This document shows positions 34,654 through 43,319 of a DNA stretch of 64,000 nucleotides, one piece after another (position 1 is the first letter of the stretch; each line of letters starts with the position of its first letter). Source of the stretch: Pseudomonas tolaasii NCPPB 2192 (GTDB lineage Bacteria; Pseudomonadota; Gammaproteobacteria; Pseudomonadales; Pseudomonadaceae); NCBI RefSeq assembly GCF_002813445.1, contig NZ_PHHD01000001.1:434001-498000 (forward strand), in the 5' to 3' direction. A program made the position numbers and the translations under genes. The notes beneath the pieces are model-generated. The model was given only the letters and a program-made list of their open reading frames with translations. It ran no database searches and had not been told where the DNA came from.

Positions 34654-35181
34654 ATGCAAAACACCAAGCTCTTGCTAACCAGTTTCACCTTTGTGGGACT
34701 GCTCGCACTCGCCGGTTGTTCATTCCCCGGGGTTTACAAAATCGACATCCAGCAGGGCAATGTCGTCACGCAGGACATGATAGACCAGTTACGCCCGGGA
34801 ATGACCCGACGGCAAGTGCGGTTTATCATGGGTAACCCCCTGCTGACCGACACTTTCCATGCCGATCGCTGGGATTATCTCTACAGCATCCAGCCTGGTG
34901 GCGGTGAACGCCAGCAGGAGCGTGTCAGCGTCATTTTTAATGGCAATGACCAGCTTGTTAGCCTGTCCGGTGACTTCATGCCCGGCGTGAGCCGTGATGA
35001 AGCCCTGCTCGGCAAGGACAACGGCACCAACGTGACTGCGCCTGCGCAGGGCACAGAGAAGCCGAAGTCCGAAGTACCGGCCAAGCCTGGCTCCTTGCTG
35101 GACACCATCCAGAAAGACGTCGACGGCGTACAAGCAGTACCTGTCCCGACGCCGCAGCCTCTGGACACCAGCCCGCAATAA
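34654..35181 (+). CDS. omlA: Outer-membrane lipoprotein OmlA/BamE
   Basis: Protein of 175 residues. The signal peptide ends in a lipobox (LALAGC, Cys at about 22), so it is lipidated and sorted to the outer membrane. The BamE/SmpA fold follows (about 30-110), with IDIQQGNVVTQDMIDQLRPGMTRRQVRFIMG and the FNGNDQLV strand. BamE is a subunit of the beta-barrel assembly machine. The Pro/Thr-rich C-terminal extension is normal for Pseudomonas OmlA. Confidence 0.95.
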   Translation: MQNTKLLLTSFTFVGLLALAGCSFPGVYKIDIQQGNVVTQDMIDQLRPGMTRRQVRFIMGNPLLTDTFHADRWDYLYSIQPGGGERQQERVSVIFNGNDQLVSLSGDFMPGVSRDEALLGKDNGTNVTAPAQGTEKPKSEVPAKPGSLLDTIQKDVDGVQAVPVPTPQPLDTSPQ

Positions 35182-35194
35182 TTTTGCGGCGCTC

Positions 35195-35226
35195 AACAAA
35201 AAGCCCGGCATGCCGGGCTTTTTGTT
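35195..35226. terminator. Bidirectional terminator between omlA and rnfH
   Basis: Perfect 32-bp palindrome centred on GCATGC, with AGCCCGGCA / TGCCGGGCT and A5/T5 flanks, between two convergent genes. Confidence 0.9.
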
Positions 35227-35244
35227 GCCTGTCGATTAACCTGC

Positions 35245-35547
35245 TTACAATTCTTGTTTCCTGGCCATCGCCGCCTTGGCTGCGCGCAGCCTGCGCACCT
35301 CTTTGGGGTCCGCCAGCAAAGGCCGGTAAATCTCAATCCGATCGCCCGGTTGAACCGCGCGGACCTCAGCGTCGGCAATCACCTTGCCAAATATTCCCAA
35401 CGGGCAATCAGCCAACACCAACGCCGGAAACTGCGCCGCTATCCCGGACGCCTCCACCGCCGCCCTTAAGCTCGTGCCAGAGGGCACCGCCAACGCCAAC
35501 AACACTTGGCGATCCTCAGCGGCAAATACCACTTCAATCTCAACCAT
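35245..35547 (-). CDS. rnfH: RnfH family ubiquitin-like protein
   Basis: Protein of 100 residues with a beta-grasp fold (VEIEVVFAAEDRQVLLALAVPSGTSL, GDRIEIYRPL). Despite the name, its cellular role is unclear. The start MVEIEVV (35547) overlaps the ratA stop by 8 nt. The order ratA-rnfH opposite smpB is conserved in proteobacteria. Confidence 0.9.
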   Translation of the reverse strand: MVEIEVVFAAEDRQVLLALAVPSGTSLRAAVEASGIAAQFPALVLADCPLGIFGKVIADAEVRAVQPGDRIEIYRPLLADPKEVRRLRAAKAAMARKQEL

Positions 35548-35974
35548 GCAGTTGCTTGGCCCGCTGGCAAAACGCGTCGACCAGCGTATTGGCCGCCTGA
35601 TTAAACAAAGGCCCCAACGTCGCTCGCACGATCGGCCCCGCATAATCAAAAGAAAGGTCCAGGCTGATTTTGCAGGCTTTGTCCGTCAGCGCCTTGAACA
35701 CCCACACGCCATGCAACTGGGTGAACGGGCCTTCCTGCAGATTCATTTCAATGGATTTCCCGGGTACCAGCACGTTGCGCGTCACAAAGTGCTGGCTCAA
35801 ACCGCCCTTGGCCACCCCGACACTGGCAACCATGTGTTCATCGCTGCTCTCCAACACTTCAGCGGCAGAGCACCACGGCAGGAATTCCGGGTAACGCGCC
35901 ACGTCGTTGACCAGGTCGTAGAGCGCCTGCGCCGGATAAGGCAGTAAGGCCGAACGTTGAATATGCGTCGTCAT
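35540..35974 (-). CDS. ratA: RatA / coenzyme Q-binding START-like protein
   Basis: Protein of 144 residues with a polyketide cyclase/START fold. The family blocks are PYPAQALYDLVNDVARYPEFLPWC, SKSIEMNLQEGPF-like (seen as GKSIEMNLQEGPF) and LSFDYAGPIVRATLGPLF. Relatives bind ubiquinone (Coq10-like), and the E. coli homologue RatA was reported to affect 50S-30S joining; which applies here cannot be told. The start MTTHIQRSALL gives the family length; an in-frame start 49 codons upstream would overlap the smpB promoter. Confidence 0.92.
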   Translation of the reverse strand: MTTHIQRSALLPYPAQALYDLVNDVARYPEFLPWCSAAEVLESSDEHMVASVGVAKGGLSQHFVTRNVLVPGKSIEMNLQEGPFTQLHGVWVFKALTDKACKISLDLSFDYAGPIVRATLGPLFNQAANTLVDAFCQRAKQLHG

Positions 35975-36141
35975 GTGAGCGTTACTTCCACTGCTTGAGG
36001 CAAACATCGCGAAAGAACAGCCCGATCCGCGAGAGAAAAAAACCAAAGAACTGCCGGTATTGTCCGGGATTCGTCCAACACGCTCAAGCACGCAGGTTGA
36101 CCGTAGCCGACACGCTCGCAACTCCCTATAATGCCGCCCCT

Positions 36142-36624
36142 ATGGCTAAACAAAAGAAACACCCCACAGGGACCATCGCGCAAAACAAAAAGGCGCGACA
36201 CGATTACTTCATCGAACATCGGTTCGAGGCTGGTCTGGTCCTGGCCGGCTGGGAAGTAAAAAGTCTGCGCGCCAACAAGCTGCAGTTGGTCGACAGCTAC
36301 GTATTGCTCAAAGATGGCGAGGCTTGGCTGCTGGGCAGTCATATCACCCCGCTGACCACCGCGAGCACCCACGTGATTGCCGACCCGGTGCGCACGCGCA
36401 AGCTGTTGCTCAACGCACGCGAACTGGAAAAGCTCGCTGCCTCCGTACAGCAGAAAGGCTACGCTTGCGTTTGCCTGTCCTGGTACTGGAGCAAGCACCT
36501 GGTCAAATGCGAGATTGCATTGGGCAAGGGCAAAAAGGAGTACGACAAGCGCGACACCGAGCGCGAGCGCGACTCCAACCGCGAGCTGCATCGCGCCGTG
36601 CGCAACAAGGGCAAGGAAGACTGA
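36142..36624 (+). CDS. smpB: SsrA-binding protein SmpB
   Basis: Protein of 160 residues that binds tmRNA and brings it to stalled ribosomes. It has NKKARHDYFIEHRFEAGLVL, the OB-fold core GWEVKSLRANKLQL and the Lys/Arg-rich C-terminal tail that enters the mRNA channel. The start MAKQKKHPTG is chosen; a perfect TATAAT lies at 36127-36132, only 10 nt before this ATG, so the leader must be very short or the promoter lies elsewhere. Its RNA partner ssrA is 6.1 kb downstream. Confidence 0.97.
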   Translation: MAKQKKHPTGTIAQNKKARHDYFIEHRFEAGLVLAGWEVKSLRANKLQLVDSYVLLKDGEAWLLGSHITPLTTASTHVIADPVRTRKLLLNARELEKLAASVQQKGYACVCLSWYWSKHLVKCEIALGKGKKEYDKRDTERERDSNRELHRAVRNKGKED

Positions 36625-36652
36625 TCCTTGTGACGATGTAGCCCCTCGCGGG

Positions 36653-37420
36653 CTACAGACCTTTACGTCGTTCCGCTCGCGCCACGCGCTGAACTTCCTG
36701 ACGCACCTCCTCCAACACTTCCTGCACATACAGCAGGTGACGTGTTGAAACTTCCCGCGCCTGCTCGGCCCGCCCTTCGATAATCGCCAGGTACAAATCC
36801 CGATGCTGGCTGATCAGCATGTCGCGGGTTTCCGTACGCTGTTGATACATTCCGCCGATATTGGTCACCACGTTGCGCTTGAGCAAATCGAACAGCCCGC
36901 GAATGGTGTGCAGCAACACCGCGTTATGGCTGGCCTCGGCGATGGCCAGGTGAAACCTCGCATCCGCAGCGCCCTCTTCCATCCGGCACACTTGATCGGC
37001 ACGCGCATAGCAATCCTGAAGCGCCTCAAACGCCGCCGTCAGCCGCTCGCGATCAACCTCGGTGGCACGCAATGCCGCGTAATAGGCACAAGACGCTTCC
37101 AGGGTCTGACGAAACTCCAGCAAATCACGCTGGGCCTCGGGATTGTTCTCCAACAGGTGCAACAGCGGATCACTGAAAGTTGACCCCAGGGAATCGGCCA
37201 CGTAGTTGCCGCCACCCTGCCGACTCACCAACAACCCCTTGGCCGCCAGCTTCTGGATCGCCTCGCGCAACGACGGGCGCGACACACCAAACTGCTCAGC
37301 CAAAGCGCGTTCAGCCGGCAAGCGCTCGCCCGACTTCAGCGTGCCCTCAAGGATCATGCCCTCAAGCTGCTCGACAATATCGTCAGACAAACGGCGCTGA
37401 CGCACCTGATCAAACCCCAT
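36653..37420 (-). CDS. lldR: GntR/FadR-type regulator LldR
   Basis: Protein of 255 residues. The N-terminal winged helix is RLPAERALAEQFGVSRPSLREAIQKLAAKGLLVSRQ (about 33-68, quoted as its two halves RLPAERALAEQFG and SRPSLREAIQ). The FCD ligand domain (about 100-235) has the metal-ligand pattern D.RFHLAIAEASHN, LLISQHRDLYLAI and STRHLLY. It is divergent from lldP and should repress it until lactate binds. The operator palindrome is in the shared promoter. Confidence 0.9.
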   Translation of the reverse strand: MGFDQVRQRRLSDDIVEQLEGMILEGTLKSGERLPAERALAEQFGVSRPSLREAIQKLAAKGLLVSRQGGGNYVADSLGSTFSDPLLHLLENNPEAQRDLLEFRQTLEASCAYYAALRATEVDRERLTAAFEALQDCYARADQVCRMEEGAADARFHLAIAEASHNAVLLHTIRGLFDLLKRNVVTNIGGMYQQRTETRDMLISQHRDLYLAIIEGRAEQAREVSTRHLLYVQEVLEEVRQEVQRVARAERRKGL

Positions 37421-37602
37421 AACTCACTCTCCACAATCCCGACCACTCGCCGGGCCCTCTATTCTGGCCTATCGCCGCGCCTGCGGCACCTATCAGAACG
37501 CCTCCGATTCAACCGATCAGCACTCGCCTTCGACCAAAGTTTCGCGGGCGGCAAATTGACACACCCCTGCCAAGGCTTTTACTCTAGCCCACAGCGACTG
37601 TA

Positions 37603-37619
37603 AATTGGTATTACCAATT
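37603..37619. promoter_or_regulatory. LldR operator
   Basis: Perfect palindrome AATTGGT-ATT-ACCAATT, 43 nt before the lldP ATG. Its outer half sites (AATTGG and CCAATT with a 5-nt centre) are those I recall for the LldR footprint of P. aeruginosa. Confidence 0.85.
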
Positions 37620-37661
37620 ATCCAAGCTGAACAAACAACAACAATCAGGGGCCACCCCACT

Positions 37662-39356
37662 ATGCAAACCTGGCAACAGCTTTACAGCCCTCTCGGCAGC
37701 CTCGGCCTGTCCGCATTGGCGGCCGTTATTCCGATCGTTTTCTTCTTCCTGGCCCTGGCCGTGTTTCGCCTCAAAGGCCATGTGGCCGGCAGCATCACCC
37801 TCGCGCTGTCGATTCTGGTGGCAATCTTTGCCTTCCAGATGCCCGTGGACATGGCGCTGGCCGCCGCCGGTTACGGCTTTGCATATGGTCTGTGGCCCAT
37901 CGCCTGGATCATCGTCGCCGCCGTGTTCCTCTACAAACTGACGGTCAAAAGCGGCCAGTTCGAGATCATCCGCAGCTCGGTCCTGTCGATCACCGACGAC
38001 CAGCGCCTGCAGGTGCTGTTGATTGGGTTCTGCTTCGGCGCCTTCCTCGAAGGTGCGGCCGGTTTCGGTGCGCCCGTGGCAATCACCGCCGCGCTGCTGG
38101 TGGGCCTGGGTTTCAACCCGCTGTACGCCGCCGGCCTGTGCCTGATCGCCAACACCGCACCCGTCGCCTTCGGCGCGCTGGGCATTCCGATCATTGTCGC
38201 GGGGCAAGTCACCGGCATCGATGCGTTCAAGATCGGCGCCATGGCGGGCCGCCAACTGCCACTGCTGTCGCTCTTCGTGCCCTTCTGGCTGGTGTTCATG
38301 ATGGACGGCCTGCGCGGCGTTCGCGAAACCTGGCCGGCTGCGCTGGTTGCAGGCCTGAGCTTTGCCGTCACCCAATACTTCACCTCCAACTTCATCGGCC
38401 CGGAGCTGCCGGACATCACCTCGGCCCTGGCCAGCCTGATCGCGCTGACCCTGTTCCTGAAAATCTGGCAGCCCAAACGCACCGCCGGCGCACAGATTGC
38501 CGGCGCGACTTCCAGCGCAGCCATCACCGCCAGCGCCGGTGGCTTTGGCCAGCCGCGCCAAACCATTGCCTCGCCTTACAGCCTTGGGCAAATCTTCAAA
38601 GCCTGGTCGCCGTTCCTGATCCTCACCGTACTGGTGACGATCTGGACGCTCAAACCTTTCAAGGCCATGTTCGCCGCCGGCGGTTCGATGTACAGCTGGG
38701 TGTTCAGTTTTGCGATCCCGCACCTGGACCAGATGGTGATCAAGGTCGCCCCCATCGTCACCAACCCGACCGCCATCCCGGCCGTGTTCAAGCTGGACCC
38801 CATTTCGGCCACCGGCACCGCGATTTTCTTTTCTGCGCTGATCTCGATGCTGGTGCTGAAAATAGACGTCAAAACTGGTCTTACCACTTTAAAAGAGACC
38901 TTCTACGAACTGCGCTGGCCGATTCTGTCCATCGGCATGGTGCTGGCATTCGCCTTCGTCACCAATTACTCCGGCATGTCCTCGACCCTGGCGCTGGTAC
39001 TCGCCGCGACGGGCGCTGCCTTCCCGTTCTTCTCGCCCTTCCTCGGCTGGCTGGGGGTTTTTCTGACAGGTTCCGACACCTCCTCCAACGCGCTGTTCAG
39101 CTCGCTGCAGGCCACCACCGCTCACCAGATCGGCGTCAATGACACCTTGCTGGTAGCCGCCAACACCAGCGGCGGCGTGACCGGCAAGATGATCTCGCCG
39201 CAATCGATCGCGGTGGCGTGCGCCGCCACTGGCCTGGTGGGCAAGGAATCCGATCTGTTCCGCTTTACCCTCAAGCACAGCCTGTTTTTTGCCACCCTCG
39301 TCGGGTTGATCACGCTGGCGCAGGCCTACTGGTTCACCGGTATGCTGGTGCACTAA
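37662..39356 (+). CDS. lldP: L-lactate permease
   Basis: Inner-membrane lactate/glycolate:H+ symporter of 564 residues with about 12-14 membrane segments. It has the family blocks FGAFLEGAAGFGAPVAITAAL, NTAPVAFGALG, GVFLTGSDTSSNALF and NTSGGVTGKMISPQS. A hydrophilic Ala/Thr-rich loop lies near residues 285-310. The start MQTWQQLYSP is the family start; the GTG-type start 19 codons upstream overlaps the operator. Transcribed with the dehydrogenase downstream. Confidence 0.95.
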   Translation: MQTWQQLYSPLGSLGLSALAAVIPIVFFFLALAVFRLKGHVAGSITLALSILVAIFAFQMPVDMALAAAGYGFAYGLWPIAWIIVAAVFLYKLTVKSGQFEIIRSSVLSITDDQRLQVLLIGFCFGAFLEGAAGFGAPVAITAALLVGLGFNPLYAAGLCLIANTAPVAFGALGIPIIVAGQVTGIDAFKIGAMAGRQLPLLSLFVPFWLVFMMDGLRGVRETWPAALVAGLSFAVTQYFTSNFIGPELPDITSALASLIALTLFLKIWQPKRTAGAQIAGATSSAAITASAGGFGQPRQTIASPYSLGQIFKAWSPFLILTVLVTIWTLKPFKAMFAAGGSMYSWVFSFAIPHLDQMVIKVAPIVTNPTAIPAVFKLDPISATGTAIFFSALISMLVLKIDVKTGLTTLKETFYELRWPILSIGMVLAFAFVTNYSGMSSTLALVLAATGAAFPFFSPFLGWLGVFLTGSDTSSNALFSSLQATTAHQIGVNDTLLVAANTSGGVTGKMISPQSIAVACAATGLVGKESDLFRFTLKHSLFFATLVGLITLAQAYWFTGMLVH

Positions 39357-39427
39357 ACGCCAGCACGTCACAGGGTAAGAATCGACGCCGGACCACGGTT
39401 CCGGCGTCTGCCATTTCTGGAGGACCG

Positions 39428-42238
39428 ATGAGCCTGCCTGCTGCCTTTCTGCACGACGTCGCACACCTGATCCCGAAAGATCGACGTTTCGACGACTCTC
39501 TTTCCACCCTCGCCTTCGGCACCGACGCCAGCTTTTACCGACTCATCCCACAGTTGGTGATACGCGTGGAGTCGGAAGATGAAGTGGTGGCATTGCTGCA
39601 ACTGGCCCAACGCGACCGCGTGCCGGTGACCTTCCGCGCCGCGGGAACCAGTCTGTCGGGTCAGGCCATCAGTGACTCGGTGCTGATTGTGCTGGGCGAT
39701 AACTGGAACGGCCGCGAAATTCGCGGCCAAGGCACCCAGATCCGTCTGCAACCCGGCGTGATCGGCGCCCAGGCCAATGCGTGGCTGGCGCCGTTCGGGC
39801 GCAAGATCGGGCCGGACCCGGCCTCGATCAACGCCTGCAAAATCGGCGGCATCGTTGCCAACAACGCCAGCGGCATGTGCTGCGGCACCGCGCAAAACAC
39901 CTACCACACCCTGGCGGGCATTCGCCTCGTGCTGGCGGACGGCAGCCGCCTGGACACCGAAGACGCCGCCAGCGTCGCCGCCTTTCGTCAACAACACAAC
40001 ACGCTGCTGGAACGCCTGGCAACACTCGGCCGCGAGACGCGGGCCAATACTGAATTGGCCGCAAAAATTCGTCACAAATACCGTCTGAAAAATACCACCG
40101 GCCTGTCACTCAATGCCCTGGTGGATTTTGATGAGCCGCTGGATATCCTCAGCCATTTGCTGGTGGGCTCCGAGGGCACTCTGGGCTTTATCAGCGCCGT
40201 GACCTACGACACCGTCATCGACCACCCGAACAAAGCCTCGGCGTTGATTGTGTTTCCGGATGTCGAAACCTGCTGCAATGCCGTCACCGTGCTCAAAACC
40301 CAACCCGTCTCGGCGGTTGAGCTGCTGGACAGGCGCAGCTTGCGCTCGGTGCAAAACAAGCCGGGCATGCCCGCTTTCGTACAACAACTATCGGAAAATG
40401 CCTGCGCACTGCTGATCGAATCCCGCGCGGCGTCGTCGTCATTATTACAAGAGCAACGGGCGCGGATCATGGCGTCACTGGCGCCTTTCCCCGTGGAGAA
40501 ACAGGTCGATTTCACCGAGGATCCGCTGGAAAACGCACGCCTGTGGGCCATCCGCAAAGACACCTTTCCCGCCGTCGGCGCCGTGCGTAAGACCGGCACC
40601 ACGGTGATCATCGAAGACGTGACCTTCCCGGTCGAACAACTGGCCATCGGCGTGAACCGCCTGATCGCACTGTTCGACAAACATCACTACGACGAAGCCA
40701 TCCTTTTCGGACACGCCCTGGAAGGCAATCTGCACTTTGTCTTCACCCAAGGCTTCAACAGCAGCGAAGAAGTCGCACGCTATCAAGCATTCATGGACGA
40801 CGTGGCACAGCTGGTGGCGGTGGAATTCGGCGGTTCGCTGAAAGCCGAACACGGAACCGGCCGCAACATGGCGCCGTTTGTCGAGCTGGAATGGGGCAGC
40901 GAGGCCTATCAATTGATGTGGCAGCTCAAGCGCCTGCTCGACCCTAACGGCATCCTCAACCCGGACGTGGTGCTCAGCGACGACCCGCAAATCCACCTCA
41001 AGCACCTCAAACCATTGCCGGCGGCCGACGAGCTTGTGGACAAGTGCATTGAATGCGGCTTCTGCGAGCCGGTCTGCCCATCAAAAGGTCTGACCCTGAG
41101 CCCGCGCCAGCGCATCGTGATCTGGCGGGATATCCAGGCAAAGAAACGTGCAGGCGTCGACACTACTGAACTGGAAGCGGCTTACCACTACCAAGGCATC
41201 GACACCTGCGCCGCCACAGGGTTATGCGCCCAACGCTGCCCTGTAGGCATCAATACCGGCGACCTGGTGAAAAAGCTGCGCAGCCATGACGCTGACCGTA
41301 CGAAAACCGCCGACTGGCTCGCCAGCCATTTCGCCACGGCACTGCAAGGGGCACGCTTTACCCTCCATGTCGCCAATGGCGCGCGCATGCTGCTGGGTGC
41401 ACCGCGACTGACCAAGCTGTCGGCAAAAATCACGCAGTTGTCCAAAGGCCAAGTCCCACAATGGACAGACGCCATGCCGCAGCCGGAAAAAGCCATCCGC
41501 TTCAGCCCCACGGTCAATGACGAGCGCCCGCGCGTGGTCTACCTGGCCGCCTGCGTCTCACGCGCCATGGGCCCGGCGGCGGGCGATAAAGAGCAGATGT
41601 CGCTGTACGACAAAACCCGAGCGCTCCTGGAAAAAGCCGGTTACCAAGTGGTCTTCCCAGAAAATCAGGACAACCTGTGCTGCGGCCAGCCCTTCGCCTC
41701 CAAAGGCTACGCCGAACAAGCCGAACACAAGCGCCAGGAACTGATCGGCGCCCTGCTCCACGCCAGCCGTGGCGGCCTCGACCCCATCTACTGCGACACC
41801 AGCCCGTGCACCCTGCGGCTGGTGCAAGACCTCGGCGAAACGCGCCTGGACCTGTACGACCCGGTACGTTTCATCCGCACGCACCTGATGGACCGCCTCG
41901 ACTTCACCCCACAGGAAGCCCCCATAGCGGTACACGTCACCTGCAGCACTCAACACCTGGGCGAAAGCCAGGCCCTGATCGACCTCGCCCGGCGCTGCTC
42001 GAACACCGTGGTCATCCCCGAAGGCATCCATTGCTGCGGCTTTGCCGGCGACAAGGGCTTCACCACGCCGGAGCTCAACGCCCACTCACTGCGCACCCTC
42101 AAGGATGCCGTGCAACATTGCAGCGAGGGCATCTCCACCAGCCGCACCTGCGAAATCGGCCTGAGCCAGTATGGCGGCATCGATTATCACGGGCTGGTGT
42201 ACCTCGTGGACCGCGTCACCCAGGCCCGGGCCCATTAA
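39428..42238 (+). CDS. FAD/Fe-S D-lactate (2-hydroxyacid) dehydrogenase
   Basis: Protein of 936 residues, LldE/Dld-II type. The N-terminal FAD-binding PCMH domain has PVTFRAAGTSLSGQAISD and KIGGIVANNASGMCCG. The FAD-oxidase C-terminal domain has VEFGGSLKAEHGTGRNMAPFV. Two 4Fe-4S motifs, CIECGFCEPVCP and CAATGLCAQRCP, follow, then a C-terminal CCG domain (NLCCGQPFASKG and HCCGFAGDKGF). It oxidises D-lactate and passes electrons to quinone. GGAGG lies 5 nt before the ATG. It follows lldP by 71 nt. No lldD (FMN L-lactate dehydrogenase) is present between them. Confidence 0.9.
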   Translation: MSLPAAFLHDVAHLIPKDRRFDDSLSTLAFGTDASFYRLIPQLVIRVESEDEVVALLQLAQRDRVPVTFRAAGTSLSGQAISDSVLIVLGDNWNGREIRGQGTQIRLQPGVIGAQANAWLAPFGRKIGPDPASINACKIGGIVANNASGMCCGTAQNTYHTLAGIRLVLADGSRLDTEDAASVAAFRQQHNTLLERLATLGRETRANTELAAKIRHKYRLKNTTGLSLNALVDFDEPLDILSHLLVGSEGTLGFISAVTYDTVIDHPNKASALIVFPDVETCCNAVTVLKTQPVSAVELLDRRSLRSVQNKPGMPAFVQQLSENACALLIESRAASSSLLQEQRARIMASLAPFPVEKQVDFTEDPLENARLWAIRKDTFPAVGAVRKTGTTVIIEDVTFPVEQLAIGVNRLIALFDKHHYDEAILFGHALEGNLHFVFTQGFNSSEEVARYQAFMDDVAQLVAVEFGGSLKAEHGTGRNMAPFVELEWGSEAYQLMWQLKRLLDPNGILNPDVVLSDDPQIHLKHLKPLPAADELVDKCIECGFCEPVCPSKGLTLSPRQRIVIWRDIQAKKRAGVDTTELEAAYHYQGIDTCAATGLCAQRCPVGINTGDLVKKLRSHDADRTKTADWLASHFATALQGARFTLHVANGARMLLGAPRLTKLSAKITQLSKGQVPQWTDAMPQPEKAIRFSPTVNDERPRVVYLAACVSRAMGPAAGDKEQMSLYDKTRALLEKAGYQVVFPENQDNLCCGQPFASKGYAEQAEHKRQELIGALLHASRGGLDPIYCDTSPCTLRLVQDLGETRLDLYDPVRFIRTHLMDRLDFTPQEAPIAVHVTCSTQHLGESQALIDLARRCSNTVVIPEGIHCCGFAGDKGFTTPELNAHSLRTLKDAVQHCSEGISTSRTCEIGLSQYGGIDYHGLVYLVDRVTQARAH

Positions 42239-42374
42239 ACCTGCAAAAAAACAGAACCCCTGCGCGCCGGCGCAGTCATCTGCATAGGCCTCGGCGAACG
42301 AGGCTCAACAGTGATGTCGCTGGCAGGCCCTCAACGCCAGCAGCGTCGAGCCCTTTTTCGCAAGGAGATACCCT

Positions 42375-42653
42375 ATGAAGCGTTCCGCTCTTGCTGGCTT
42401 GTTCATTACCGCTGCGATGTTGGCCTCCCCTGTTTTCGCGGCCGGCGAGCCTGATCTGTGCAAGATCAACCTCGACAAAATCAACAACGGCCAGGCCCTG
42501 CTCGCGACTGATACCAGTGGCAAAAAGGGCGAAATCGACACCGCCGTGTCCCAAGCCAAGGCCGCTCACGCCGCCGGCGATGACAAGAAGTGCATCGAGA
42601 TCACCTCCAAGGCCCTTCAGGATCTGCAGAACAGCGAGAAAGGTGGCCAATAA
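42375..42653 (+). CDS. Small exported protein of unknown function
   Basis: Protein of 92 residues with a signal peptide (KRSALAGLFITAAMLASPVFA, cleaved before AGEP). The mature part is about 70 residues and charged, rich in Lys and Asp, with two Cys (DLCKIN and KKCIEI) that could form a disulfide. An excellent ribosome site (AAGGAG) is present. I do not recognise a named family. A UUCG-loop terminator follows. Confidence 0.75.
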   Translation: MKRSALAGLFITAAMLASPVFAAGEPDLCKINLDKINNGQALLATDTSGKKGEIDTAVSQAKAAHAAGDDKKCIEITSKALQDLQNSEKGGQ

Positions 42654-42670
42654 GCCCTTCACTCGCCCAC

Positions 42671-42693
42671 GGCCAACCTTCGGGTTGGCCTTC
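42671..42693 (+). terminator. Terminator upstream of ssrA
   Basis: GGCCAACC / GGTTGGCC stem with a stable TTCG loop, then TTCT. Confidence 0.75.
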
Positions 42694-42757
42694 TGCACAG
42701 GTTTGGCGTACACTGCACAAGCTTGTCACTCTCCAAGAAACAACGAGTTACAAGCAC

Positions 42758-43154
42758 GGGGCCGTTTAGGATTCGACGCCGGTCGCGAAACTTTAGGTGC
42801 ATGCCGAGTTGGTAACAGAACTCGTAAATCCACTGTTGCAACTTCTTATAGTTGCCAATGACGAAAACTACGGCCAGGAATTCGCTCTCGCTGCGTAAGC
42901 AGCCTTAGCCCTGAGCTTCTGGTACCTTCGGGTCCAGCAATCACCAGGGGATGTCTGTAAACCCAAAGTGATTGTCATATAGAACAGAATCGCCGTGCAG
43001 TACGTTGTGGACGAAGCGGCTAAAACTTACACAACTCGCCCAAAGCACCCTGCCCTTCGGGTCGCTGAGGGTTAACTTAATAGAAACGGCTACGCATGTA
43101 GTACCGACAGCGGAGTACTGGCGGACGGGGGTTCAAATCCCCCCGGCTCCACCA
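42758..43154 (+). ncRNA. ssrA: Transfer-messenger RNA (tmRNA)
   Basis: 397 nt. The 5' end GGGGCCGTTTAGGATTCGAC and the 3' end GGTTCAAATCCCCCCGGCTC plus CACCA form the tRNA-Ala-like domain. The tag reading frame runs 42854-42898 and encodes ANDENYGQEFALAA followed by TAA. Pseudoknot segments follow. CCA is encoded. The 3' end serves as the attachment site of the element that begins right after it, and its sequence is kept intact across the junction. Confidence 0.97.
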
Positions 43155-43196
43155 AATACTAGTTTCCATATGCTCCCACATGATCGGAAACACCCC

Positions 43197-43224
43197 AAGA
43201 AGCCCGCCCCGTGCGGGCTTTCTT
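43197..43224 (+). terminator. Terminator after ssrA, brought by element 1
   Basis: AAGCCCGC / GCGGGCTT stem with a 5-nt loop then TCTT, 45 nt after the tmRNA 3' end. Because it lies beyond the attachment site, it belongs to the element. Confidence 0.8.
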
Positions 43225-43268
43225 GTGTCTGGACGCTTATGAATGATCCCGTACAGCATTGCACCCTG

Positions 43269-43316
43269 TGTATGCCTGCTTGTATGCTCGCCTAAATATT
43301 GAAACTAGGGCATACA
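43269..43316. repeat. Arm-type repeats of integrase 1 (left end)
   Basis: TGTATGCC at 43269, TGTATGCT at 43281 (12 bp apart) and an inverted copy GGCATACA at 43309, next to the integrase start. The same repeat pair with the same 12-bp spacing is at 59836/59848. The inverted copy may let the integrase repress its own gene. Confidence 0.75.
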
Positions 43317-43319
43317 CAA

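Noticed and set aside
36097..36132. A standard sigma-70 promoter for smpB using TTGACC and TATAAT
   Set aside because: The spacing is 24 bp, far from the usual 17; only the TATAAT is noted.
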